Below, in pieces: positions 23,344-34,339 of a stretch of DNA of 57,455 nt. Source of the stretch: Helochares maculicollis (taxonomy: Eukaryota; Arthropoda; Insecta; Coleoptera; Hydrophilidae); assembly GCA_033557835.1 (NCBI GenBank), contig JAWQRO010000104.1, positions 1-57,455 on the forward strand, given 5' to 3'. A program made the translations under genes and the position numbers. Positions within the stretch are counted from its first letter, which is position 1. Every line of letters begins with the position of its first letter. The notes under the pieces are model-generated. The model was not told the origin of the DNA and made no database searches. It saw only the letters and a list, made by a program, of their open reading frames with translations.

Positions 23344-24290
23344 GTGATAGAAATAGAGGACGGAAATACGAGTACGAAGAGTAATAAGAATTGGAGTTGT
23401 AATAGGAATAGTAACAGGATTACTAATAGAAATAGTAATAGGAATGAGAATAGGAGTCGGAATAGGAGTTTGAATATGATTAAGAGTAGCAGCAAGAGTA
23501 GGAATGAGCATAGGAGTAGGAATAAGAATAGGAGTAGTAATAGGAATAGGAATAGGTTTAAGAATGGGAACAGGAATAGAAACTAGAATAGGAACAGAAA
23601 TAGAAATAGGAATAGGAATAGGTTTAAGAATAGGAATAGGAATAGAAACTGAAATAGGAACAGGAACAGGAATAGTACCAGGAATAAAAACAGGAATAGG
23701 AACAGAAATGGAAATTGAAATAGGAATAGAAATATGAATAGGAATATGAATAGGAAAATGAATAGGAATATGAATAGGAAAATGAATAGCAATATGAATA
23801 GGAATATGAATAGGAATATGAATAGGAATATGAATAGGAATATGAATAGGAATATGAATAGGAATATGAATAGGAATATGAATAGGAATATGAATAGGAA
23901 TATGAATAGGAATATGAATAGGAATAGGAATATGAATATGAATATGAATAGGAATAGGAATAGGAATAGGAATAGAAATAGGAATATAAATATGAGTAGC
24001 AGTAAACATAGGAATAGAAATAGGAATATAACTAAGAGTAGCAATAAAAATAGGAATAGGATTTGGAATATGATTAAAAGTAGCAATAAGAGTAGGAATA
24101 GGAGTAAGAATAGGAATAGGAATAGGAATAGGAGTTGGAATAGGAGTTGGAATAGGAGTAGGAATAGGAATAAGTTTAGGAATAGGTACAGAAATAGGGA
24201 TTGGAACAGGAATAGAAAAAGAAATAGGAATAGGAATAGGAATATGAAGAGAAATAAGAATAGGAATAGAAATATTAATAGAAATAGGTG
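23344..24290. repeat. Hexanucleotide (GGAATA)n array with a 12-bp higher-order core
   Basis: About 950 bp of GGAATA-type units. The flanks (23,344-23,730 and 23,936-24,290) are degenerate. The centre, about 23,733-23,935, is a homogeneous 12-mer GGAATATGAATA repeated roughly 16 times. The plus strand is strongly purine-rich and almost free of C. Because six is a multiple of three, the array yields long dipeptide-repeat frames: Pro-Ile/His-Ile and Phe-Leu/Phe-Ile on the minus strand, Asn-Arg/Asn-Met on the plus strand. The 382-codon minus frame (23,290-24,438) is best explained this way, not as a gene. Confidence 0.95.
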
Positions 24291-27200
24291 GAGCACTAGA
24301 AAATCCAAACGTGCGAATTAAGTGTAAACAAGAAAACAAAGTAGACAAAATCCAAAGCCCAGAAAATCTATCTGCTTTATCATTGAAAGTCAAGCGTTTT
24401 GACACAAATCTAGCACAATACAAGGCAAGTAAATACAACAGTCAAAAAATAGAGGAAAAGTAATAGAACCCTCGTTATTTACAAATGCATCCACTGCTAA
24501 TATTTTAAAAGGTTGTTTTGCCTTTCCTGAATGCTAAAATATGTTTGTGATTCCGAGCGTGTGTCCTAAACGTCAGCAAGATTTACTCTAAAAGGGTAAT
24601 AAATAATCCTGGTGTTCCTACTTTTGCAGGTTCGCTTCTCCCTGAAGCCTCCCTCTTCTCTACACTAGGTATTGAATTTCCACTGTTCATCCCTTTCGCT
24701 CTCTGGCCCTGCCTCTAGCCCGTTTCAAGCTGCATCCTTCGATAGAATAGGAATAATTAGTTTCATATACACACACACAATATTTCCTAGAGCACCTTCT
24801 TTAATGGATAGGATCTTCTGACGCTTCTTTGTTTTTGTTGAATTTTAAAGCGATGCTCATGTCTGTTTTTACTGAAATCCAGCTATATTGACATTCAAAT
24901 GCGCTAACATCTAGCTGAACAAAGATCCAGCCTGGATCCAGCCACACAAAGATCTGGCTGTTCAGAATTCTGGTTGTATGAAAGCCCGGCAATAGGGTGT
25001 TCACGTCATTCTTTGTTCCACTCGCTTCGTTTCTTTAGGAAATGAACGGTCGCAAGTAGTTTATGTGGCAGGTTGTAACAATTTCGCTTCTTGTACCTAC
25101 GTTCTGCCTATATCCGAATTGATTTGATGAATAATCGTGTGTGCGCTTTGGAAGTTGGTCAGCCATAAAGGCTTTTGGTGAGGGCACGACGCGATGCGGC
25201 GCGGCCGGAATGGAGCGAAGCGAGTCCCCGCTGGACGTAAAAAGCAGAAAAGAAATAAACATCAATATGAAACCGAGATATAACTTTGTCGATCTCAGAG
25301 AGACCGGTTTGAAACTTGTTTTTGCGCTTGCTTGTTGTTTGTACACTCGAAGGCTTTCGTATTTTCAGTTCCAGGCCATTAAGTTTAACTGGTTGTTTGA
25401 AATAAATACTGATTTAATGAAAAACAACGTTGATCTCTGTTAAAATGGACGCCATCCATCCATACGCACGCACAGTACCGTAGAGCTAAAGATCTGTGGT
25501 GGACTGGATGGCCGCAGGCTTTATTCTAATTTCCTTCCATTAGTATGTTAAATTTTATCTTTCAAATGCAGGATGAAGTCTACGAGCAGTTAGGTTATAT
25601 AATGACCAAGATGATGGACGCTCGGGGCTATATTTCGAGAAGTTTAGTTATAACGAGGCCGGGGGGCAAATGGACGTCTTGTGAAAAAACTCCATAAAAA
25701 ATGTCTGTCGACGTAAAAGGCTAGTGGAAAAAAGGAACGATTTGCCACGTCGAAGCTTATTACAGAAGGTCTCCAGAAAAGGGGGTTGTATCTGTATAAT
25801 TTACACACTACCTCTCTTCGCCTTTGAAATATCAACAAATAAACCTGTCCCAAAACATTTACCTCCCATAAAAGGCAAGAATACCTGTTTCGGTTTTAAC
25901 ATCAGCCCCCTACGCTTATACACCACCCTCTGCAGACTAATGGAACGCCCTTTCAACCTGTTTCTTTGATCAAAATTTGATTGTGGGCTCCACTTTAGAC
26001 TATAGAATTGGATACTAGTCTTGTAAATGGCTGTACAATGTATATACTTGGATGAAAACATGAATATATCCCTTATGAGATGTATCAGAGCTGATTTACA
26101 TGATAAAGTGGCCTAAAGGAATCGTTATTTAACGACCTATATAGGTTTTACAATTTTCCGATATAATCCTCAGGTGGTTGTTAAATAAGCTCCGAACTAA
26201 AGTTGGCAGCACCAGAGTGTTTTGATTAGATTTGTTCAAGCTACCTAAATTCAATAGTTAAGCACTGTACAGTTTATTACATTATGCACCGCTGAACAGC
26301 TACTTTATTTTCTTGGCATCAATTTGGGTTTGCGATCGTCTTTTGTTTTAAATCAAATGTAAGTTGCCCTTGGGAACGATCCATCAAATATTGCTTGGAA
26401 TTGAACAGCTTGAAATTGTCGTACTAAACATAGATTACTTTTGTTTTGACAATAATTTACTTAGGTATCGTGAAATCAAACCCGGTTTAATAATATTCAT
26501 GGAAATTCTAAGCCCGTTTTTACAACCAATTTCTTATGTAAAAGATCAAGAGCAGTAAATGAAGATCTGACAAGATTACCCAACGATTAGTTTCACGCAG
26601 ATTTAACAGATAGTTAAGAGCCTTAAGAGAGAACATTTAAAAATCGTAAAATTCCAATTTTAGATCTAGTGCGTTAGGGTAGCTTGAATATGCGCGCTGC
26701 TTGTCTGTGAATCTAAAATTCAGCAGCTCGGTTGGAAAACATATCTAATTTCGAAGTTTTGTAGTTTACCACCACCAATCATACACTTTAACTACTCAAA
26801 AAATAATGTAAAATAAATCGTATATTTCATGTTCAGTCTAATTTAATAACAAGATATTATATTGAGTATAAAGTTTTGAATGTTGAAAGATCACAAGTAG
26901 AATGGCATTAATTTGTTTTCCATTTCTTGTTTATTTAGTGATATTTGCACACTACAATATGCAGAACAGATTATTCAAAAAACTGTTTTTGAACGCTTTG
27001 TATGCGTTTTCAATTGTTATTAAATTTTTGTTAAGAAGATTTTTAATATGTTAACGTAAGCTCTCAATTGGCGGTATTTCAAGAAAATCTGTGCCCATTT
27101 ACTTGTCTATAGAAGTAATATTTAATATATAATATAATAATATTTTAAATGGTGATAATTAGCACCAAAACTGTTTGAGCAATGATGATTTCTGATGAAA

Positions 27201-27389
27201 TTGTCACAATATGTTAACTTAAGCTTGACTGATGTGCACAATTCGAATATTAAATTTTCCGCCGTTGAAATGGGGCTTATTTTCGTTTTGTTTTTATTTT
27301 GCATTTAAAAAATTGCTGCTGAAGAAATTGAAACCGATTATGGAATGTCACAAAGTGACGCCCAACTACCAGTTCTGGTTCAATACGTT
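24291..27389. other. Non-coding stretch, no gene recognised
   Basis: Contains a pyrimidine-rich patch at 24,630-24,740 and a local direct repeat ACAAAGATCCAGCC / ACAAAGATCTGGCT at about 24,917-24,961. A GC-rich patch near 25,190-25,240 has GGAGCGAAGCGAGTCCCCGC. No coding exon, TE terminus or RNA gene was identified. Confidence 0.45.
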
Positions 27390-27850
27390 GAATTGTATTT
27401 CTAGACGTAGCCGAGGCGTTCAACAAGGTGTCACAGAAAGACCTAATACACTTGACTTCTTACTTTTGAGTAGACATTTAAAATAAAAGAAGATGAGTGA
27501 CAACTGAAAGACGTAAAACTAGGGGTTCCTCAAGTTTTCGTATCAGTCTTGTATGTACTATACGCTAATAATATGTCTTGTATGGGAAATTTAACTATGC
27601 AATGTTTTCACAGACGGTACAGCTATATTGTCTCGCAGCAAAGAGCTAGAAATAGCCATTGAAAGGCTGCAAGAAGATCCCAACAAATACTATGAACGAA
27701 AAATGGAAAATAGAACTTAATCCAATCGTTATAGACAAAATCGAGGAAAAGGCTATTAAACAGGAAGAGATACTTTATTGCCAATTAAGCGCAGAAACCC
27801 TCCAGCTGCTGGATATCCAGAAGCTAGTCCAAAACTGAAGCAAACCAAGC
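27390..27850 (+). pseudogene. Reverse transcriptase remnant of a jockey-like non-LTR element
   Basis: The plus strand reads LDVAEAFNKVSQKDLIHLTS, which fits motif A (LDVA-AFD). VKLGVPQVF and VLYVLYANNM then occupy the GVPQGS / LY--Y-NDM position. FTDGTAILSRSKELEIAIERLQE stands where FADDTAILS is expected, so the catalytic pair is Asp-Gly. WKIELN and TLLPIKRRNPPA follow. Frameshifts occur near 27,475, 27,600 and 27,700. The segment order is correct, so the identification is good, but the copy is dead. Confidence 0.75.
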
Positions 27851-28470
27851 CATTTGAACTGCTGTACCTCTAAGTTTTTCAAAATAGAACATGAGTGTAG
27901 GTATGCTAAGGGCAGCAAAACAAACTGAAAGACGTCATCGGATAACTTTTGAGGTTTCAGTACTTAAATTAAGATTGTATTCAAGAAACATTCGTGGTTC
28001 GTCACTTGTAACTAATTTTAGTAAGGTGCAAGTAAGCTTATGCCTAATCAAAAAAGTTATTTTGGATCAAAATTTTGCGCATGACTGCAAAAGAAAATAA
28101 TTTTTAATGCTGCCCATATTCGTATTAGAAATGTTGAAATTTTCACAGAGGTCGGATAAAGTGAGCGATTGAATGTTTCTGCATGTATGGTACAAATCTA
28201 AGTTCACGGCTTCAATTAGCAAACGAGGCTGCAAATATAAATGCAATTTAAAAAAAATGGTGAAGTCAATACAGAATGTTCTTGAGCTTTCAATTTAGAA
28301 CCCACCCTCCATCTGCGAACCGCGAATGACGCCCTTTGTCACCAAGAGAAATAAATTATTCTAACATATAAGGAATTTCAAAATGCACTTAAAATAGAAG
28401 AGTAGGAATAAATCATGAAATTAAAAAGTTCAAGAACCAAATAAGCTTCAGTTATTTGGGATTATCTCGT
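27851..28470. other. AT-rich stretch between retroelement and fold-back repeat
   Basis: No recognised motif; one 69-codon chance frame at 27,891 with no family resemblance. Confidence 0.4.
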
Positions 28471-28815
28471 TTCGATTACTCGGGATTCGCTTGTTTCACA
28501 CTCTGGATTCGCTCGCGTCGCTTACTCGGGTTTCTCTGACTTCGCTTACTCGGGTTTCTCTGAGATCGCTTACTCAGGTTTCTCTGACTTCGCTTACTCA
28601 GGATTCGCTCGCTTCACTTACTCGGGATTCGAACGGTTCGCTTATTCGGGATACGCTCGCTTCGCTCGTTCATCCCTCGCGGTGTGGGAGTACGTTAAAG
28701 AATGAGCACGCTTAAAACTCAAAAACGTTATCAATTGTCGCGTCATGGTATAATTACAATTGATAAATACATTTATAAGCGTGTTTATTCCTTAATACAT
28801 TCTCACTCTATGAGC
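28471..28815. repeat. Fold-back family copy with arm expanded into a 24-bp minisatellite
   Basis: From 28,471 to about 28,670 a 24-bp unit of the form CGCTTACTCGGGTTTCTCTG plus ACTT recurs about eight times with variants. It ends in CGCTCGTTCATCCCTCGCGG. Then come CGTTAAAGAATGAGCACGCT (28,694) and, after a short loop, the inverted counterpart AAGCGTGTTTATTCCTTAAT (28,777-28,796). A plus-strand frame here yields an eight-residue repeat (SLTRVSLT type) simply because 24 is divisible by three. Confidence 0.8.
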
Positions 28816-28989
28816 AAGGGAAGTTATTGTTTTGTTCCTACTGTTATATTTCTTCAATAGACACAGAGAGTCATTATTATGCATATTTACCTTTGATTTC
28901 TCGTCGTAGAAAAATTACAATGTGGCAAGTTATGAAAATTTGTCTTTTTTTTATCAAGTTTTCGTATCGTTTGATTTGTATATAAAAGT

Positions 28990-29795
28990 ACATTGTGTCA
29001 AATGATAATCAGATTTTCAGTTATAATTAGAGATGAATTTACACAATATTCAACATATTTTACGCAATTTTACATGCAGTGAATTTTCCGAAAATCAGCT
29101 GATAAAAGCCTAAATTTGTTCAGTTACATATAAATACTTCACTGTCATTGAAGAGATAGAAAAAATGAATAATCTATTGTTGTTTCATGTTTCTATCACG
29201 TTTTGCAATTATACATTTTTTTATATTTCAAGTATCTTTCTTAAGCTGATTTTCAACAACACTAAGGGTCTACTGGTCAAGTGATAATGAGATTTGTAGA
29301 CTCATTTAGAATTACATTTACATCGGTTTCAACGTATTTTGTGTGACTTTACATATAGGGAATTTTCCGCAAATCAACTGATGAAAGCCTGAATTATTTC
29401 TGCTTAAATTAATTACATATAAAAACTTCACTGCCATTGAAGAGCTAGACAAAAATCAATAATCTGCTGTTGTTTCATGTTTCTGCTACATTTTACAATT
29501 ATAAATTTTTTGTAGTTTAAGTAGCTTTCTTAAAGTGACCTTCAACAACACTAAGAGTCTACTAGCCCAGTAATTATGAAATTTTTACTCATACTGAGTT
29601 ATATTTACACAGTTTTCAATTTATGTAACGTGACTCTAAATGCAGTGAATTTTTCGTAAATCGTTTGATAGAAGCCTGAATTTGTTCTGTTTAAATGGAT
29701 TATATATATGAAAATTTAATTGTCATTGAAAAGATGGAAAAAAACCATAGTCTGCTGTTGTTTCGTGATTCTATCACGTTATACAGTTATACATT
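28990..29795. repeat. ~285 bp sequence present three times in tandem
   Basis: Landmarks recur with regular spacing. GATAATCAGATTT / GATAATGAGATTT / AATTATGAAATTT are at about 29,002, 29,283 and 29,571. GTGAATTTTCCGAAAATCAG and its variants, and TGTTGTTTCATGTTTCT, occur once per copy. The copies have diverged to perhaps 75-80% identity. The array lies between the fold-back arms at 28,471-28,815 and 29,850-29,930. Confidence 0.85.
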
Positions 29796-29849
29796 TTGTA
29801 ATTATATTTCTGATATCTAGTAATTAACCTCCGTCAATCCTTTATGTGT

Positions 29850-29930
29850 TACTGTTCCGCGAGCGAAGCGAGCAAATCCTGAGTAGGCGAAGCTTATTCG
29901 ACTTTTGCTGTATTCTGGCTTTACTATTAA
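29850..29930. repeat. Fold-back family: solo right arm
   Basis: CGAGCGAAGCGAGCAAATCC then TGAGTAGGCGAAGCTTATTC, matching 22,890-22,955, including TGTATTCTGGCTTT beyond the arm. It is in inverted orientation to the arm at 28,471-28,670. Confidence 0.7.
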
Positions 29931-32900
29931 ATGAACCTTTTGAAATTTGTAGGAATATAGCTATCGGAGTCTACGCATTGAATTATGATTTTCAGGTAGG
30001 TTGGAAAAATCACAATATTGGTTTTATTTCACGATCTACTTGCATATCAACTTTGAAATGATAGCATTGGTATATTGCTAGTATAGTCTGGACATAGCAC
30101 TGTTGAGAATAAATCGCAAATTTGGAGCAGTTCTAAACGGTTTCGCTTAAGGTTGTATTGTAAGCAATTCTAGTCTATTGAGGAGATAAAGATTAGTTTG
30201 ATCGGGGGGGCACAGACTTATTAATTGATCGTAGTATTAAATTAGATATTAAGACATATTTGTATTCTCAAGGCTAAATTGATCCAGATTCAAGAGAAAT
30301 GCTTTCAATACCTTCCGTTTACTAAACTTCGTATAGTATATGTGACTGTTAAAAATTAGTAACCCACCTCTGCTATAAACAGATACATAAGATATTTAAT
30401 GAACCCCTGTCGGAATTTGATGTACCGCAGGCAGGCTTGGGTTTGAAGTGACTGACGGCTGAGACCGCAAAATTTTATTTGCTCTGGTGTCAAGTTTCCG
30501 ACAACACGTGTGACTGCGTCCTTGATGCTTATAATAATTAAATGATCCTGCGGTTTTAATTTAAAAAAATGGCTTTAAGTTAAGCACTTGAGAAAAAACG
30601 ATATAAAAAGCTGAAGTGGTTAATTTTAATAGGCTCTGGCTTGAATCCCAGTTGATATACTCTACAAAACTAAACTCAAAATATATCATTTGCCTTTCAT
30701 ACCTCAGGCAACATTTGCAAAAAATAATTAATGCATTCCGGAAGCCCAAATTTATTGAGAAAACTTGCCTTTAACTTGTTTCTATAAGGCATCGATATGA
30801 TTCTCAACTTTCAAGGCGTTGCTCACATAAGAACATTGAAAATGTATGGTTTTCAAAATCTTCTCGCAATATACAATGTACATAGTCTGCGAAGTGTTCT
30901 CAAAAAGATTAGATTAGATCAAGGGAGGAAATGCCAATAATTATCAAATAGTGTTGATTCAATTAATATTATTTTATCAGCTGTACAGATTTGTACTCAT
31001 TTGCAGTGTAATTTTCAAGATGTTTTTGGTTTTTATGCCAAATTTTCAATGAAATTTAACGAAGAAACAACATCTTAGTTGATTCCTTATACAAAGTATA
31101 CCAGAGAAAAATTAGTTGCTGAGAGCATGAGCGCTGCATCGCTTTGTAGTAATAAAATTATCGTCAAGCGAACAAACAGCTTTATCTCTAGCTGAATGTC
31201 AAAATTACATTTTACGATATATGCTCAGAGATTATAAAACGTTACCTCCTGATTTATGTGTAAAAGTATGAAAAACAAACTGTCTGCTATCTCAAAATAA
31301 AATGGCAAATATTTATAATGCATTAAGCTATGCTGTAACAGCAAAGCTTGTGCAGTTTTTTTGCAACTTTTTCGTCTCGTGCCAATTTAAAGGTACAACT
31401 CTGAGGTCGTTGATCTTTCTCTAGCACTGCATAAGATATCAAAGAAAAAATTATCGTTTATCTATTACCTCGCCTAGTCCATAGGTAAAGTCGTTTGCTT
31501 AGCCAATCTGATTGTGGAAACGACCCTGGAAACCGTGGAAGCGCAGTATTGGCGAATTAAATCGATTGGTACTACTTTGAAATAGTATCATTTTGCTTAA
31601 TTTTTACACTTTGGCACAAGCAGTAGGTACACTTTACATAATCGCTGATAAAAGTGCAATTTAAGATTGTGTTACCAGTCAACAAATATTTTGCAACTTC
31701 AACTTCCTTCCAGCCCGTACCTCTACAACAAATTTAATTACGTTAGTACCAATCGTTCCAAATATTTTTGCTATTTTTAACGTTTGAATTGTTAGAAAAG
31801 GCACGTATCGAGGCTCGAATTACTCCTTGTTTCACATCATCCATTACCGTGACGCAAAGCGTTAGCGTCACCGAAATCTAGTTGATGCATTCTGCAAAAG
31901 AAAATTTGCGCGAAAAATAAACAAAAAATTGCGCAAACCAACTGCACGGGAAAATTGACGCATTTCCCTCATCATTACGTCGCCGGTAGAGCTATATCAT
32001 AATGAAAGAATACAAAGTGAGAAGAATCGCGATGGAAGAAAAACAAATATTTACAAAGATTTGCAACGTGATTTGCAAAGACGATAGAAAAATTAGCTTA
32101 TGAATAGAATCGATTTCTATTTGAAAATTTCAAAATGCTTTCCTGGTTATGCAACATAAACAAAAAATACACGCTCACAGACTCACACAGGCTCAGAGAA
32201 ACGATGTTGACAAAAGGATTGTTTTTTATTTGCCTGGAATATTTGCCGATTTTATTTACAATAAAATTGCATAGGTGCAAAGTCCAACCTTCTGTGTATC
32301 AAATTTTATTTGCAGTAATTCTTAGCGCGATTTAAATTCGTCAAATTGATAGAGAAAACAATACCAGCCGCTCAGCACACCGCAGCACCGTGACTATTAT
32401 GGCTCGTTCTGATGTTTGTAAAAGTTCAAATGGGATATTAGATATTAAATTTAAATAACTGTGTTACGACTTTCCTTATATGGATGTCCCGACTGCGGCT
32501 GCAGCGTTTCTACGGCCGAGCGCTGTAAAAAATATAATAACAAGGTGTTAATAATTATTTATAAGGCTCGTAAAGTTCGTTTTTCACGATATACCCATTG
32601 GGCAACGCCGAAATGTCGTTTCTTGTGCGTAGGCTTTCGTCAATCCTGCACACGCCTGGGTAGAAACCTGGCAATTGAATTTTTAGATAAGGCCTTTGGA
32701 AACCGCTGGACGAGACAATTTAATTCTGCTTAATTTACATCCATAATCGTCAAAACTAATAAACAGTAAATTAGGCGCCCGAGCTGTCTGGAGTTGATCT
32801 TGCTCGCCGCGGCGCTTTGAGAGAATCGCCTGGCGATGAAATGCAAATTTGCACACTCGTAGAAAAATACGCCATTATCAGGGAACGCGAACGTCTCTGC

Positions 32901-33400
32901 CCATCGGCAATCGAAAAATGTGTTGCTAAGCAAGGGGTAAGCACTGCTTTTCGATAACATCACAGCGACATGTGTGGAAATCAAACAAATTTTTCCACGC
33001 GTCCCGTGTATAATTAGTGGGTTTAGACACCCACCTGTTACAATTATATCGTAGGCATTGTGTTAGGATCGAGTTTAATTAAAAAAAAACACACTTATTT
33101 CCATAACGGGTTTCATACAAACGTATCGTTTGTTATACACTCATACACGCGTTTTAATTTACTTTTCTTGATTAGAAAAACGATACATTAGACCGTATCT
33201 GCACAGAAATTTGCTGTGGACATTTTTGCGTATCTGGTTTCGTTTTATCGGTGGTTTTACTATTGATCGTCGAATTACTTTGTGCAACTACAATACGATA
33301 TACTTAGATTCTCACTTTGGCTATGACTGCAACCGCTACCGAAATGTGACTATTTCAGGGCTGTGGTCAAAGTACGAGCAGGATTTTTTGGCAGCTGGAT
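29931..33400. other. Long non-coding stretch
   Basis: No coding frame, TE remnant or RNA gene recognised. GTGACGC and GCGTCAC flank a short loop at 31,850-31,872, a small hairpin of uncertain meaning. Confidence 0.45.
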
Positions 33401-33425
33401 GACAGGGCCGGGGCCGCACGTCAGT

Positions 33426-33515
33426 TATATATAAAACCAAATAATCTTCGTGCTTTTCCCTTTTTCATCAGACACCAAGATCAAGGTCTTATTAGCGTAC
33501 GGCAGCAAGGCAAGT
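33426..33515 (+). promoter_or_regulatory. Weak candidate promoter with a short leader and splice donor
   Basis: TATATATAAAA at 33,426-33,436 follows a GC-rich patch (GGCCGGGGCCGCACG). TCAGAC at 33,468 could be an initiator but is about 40 bases from the TATA box, longer than usual. A GTAAGC donor-like site is at 33,514. No downstream coding exon is seen in the window, so this is speculative. Confidence 0.2.
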
Positions 33516-33825
33516 AAGCAAACAATATTTACGCCAACTGATATCGTAGATGGCCTGCTTGCCAAACAATAATGTATAGACGTTGCATAGATCTCTGTAT
33601 TGTTAAACTAGAAGTCTTGCCATTGTGACGTCAGGCTGCGGGAAAAGAACGTGATTGATCACCACTTTATCTTGTTGTGTATGTATGGCTCTGGATGTAG
33701 GCAGCAATGTGAATACTAAGGGATGGAGGGTTCTCTTTTTATCTTACTCTTAGATGCATTAAAATTTCGAGCCTATTATTACCCTACCAGAAGTAGTTTG
33801 CCAGGAATTCGCAGGTGTTAAGACC

Positions 33826-34339
33826 TAATGAGTTACGTTTCAGCTTGATTGGAGCGTCCAAAGAAGAGTAAGATAAAATGAATTTTTCCAATAATTGATA
33901 ATTGCAGAGAGACGTTACAATTTAGTTGTCTTTGTTTATTGATGACAAAATAGGAGTTCTAATATATTGACTACGAGTCCTGAACTTATCAGAGGTTTCT
34001 CTTCCTGCAAATTTAAAGTTTCTTGAGTAGGCAACTAACTGATCAACAGAAGCAGTTGTGATTATACTTTTTACAGCATCCTATTCGTTTAATTTAGTTC
34101 TACTAGATACAGGCATAAGTGATTTATCCCTAAGTTTGTGTATTGGTGTTCTGAATATTAAGTTCTCTTGTATTTGCGTTAGAAATGACACCTAAAGACG
34201 CCGCCACTTGTTATGAAATTCTTTGAGTCATAGGGCTCCACTGAGGATTGATAGAATGATATCAACATTCAAGCACAGCTCTTGATAGTTATACCCAATG
34301 GTTTCGATCTCGGAAATAGAATTTTTGTTAAAGTTTCTA
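33826..34339. repeat. Degenerate left fringe of the 361-bp satellite
   Basis: GAGTTACGTTTCAGCTTGAT at 33,829 and the following GGAGCGTC resemble the satellite motif GTTACGTTCCTGCTTGACTC. Nearby, TTTTATCTTACTCTT (33,737-33,751) and AAGAGTAAGATAAAA (33,864-33,878) are perfect 15-base inverted repeats. On the minus strand, 33,950-34,230 has a low-stop frame (including KSIITTASVDQLVAYSRN) that I do not recognise. Confidence 0.4.

Noticed and set aside
23344..24290. Telomere-like repeat
   Set aside because: Arthropod telomeres use TTAGG; the unit here is GGAATA with no TTAGG runs.
23734..24321. 195-codon plus-strand Asn-Arg/Asn-Met frame
   Set aside because: Same array in the opposite strand; no start context, domain or unique sequence supports a protein.
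23290..24438. 382-codon minus-strand reading frame rich in Pro-Ile and His-Ile
   Set aside because: Nearly all of it is the hexanucleotide array read in one frame; other frames on both strands are equally open, as expected from period six and lack of stop-forming hexamers.
28610..28650. GGATTCGAAC as a tRNA T-loop (complement)
   Set aside because: No A-box or acceptor stem nearby; it is a variant unit of the 24-bp minisatellite.
28491..28715. 74-codon frame with an eight-residue repeat
   Set aside because: Arises from the 24-bp minisatellite, whose unit is divisible by three.
31849..31873. GTGACGC...GCGTCAC hairpin as a small RNA gene
   Set aside because: Stem of only about seven base pairs, well within chance for this length of sequence.
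32461..32733. 90-codon frame with CPDCGC, as a zinc-finger protein
   Set aside because: Only one CxxC cluster and no recognisable finger spacing or splice context.
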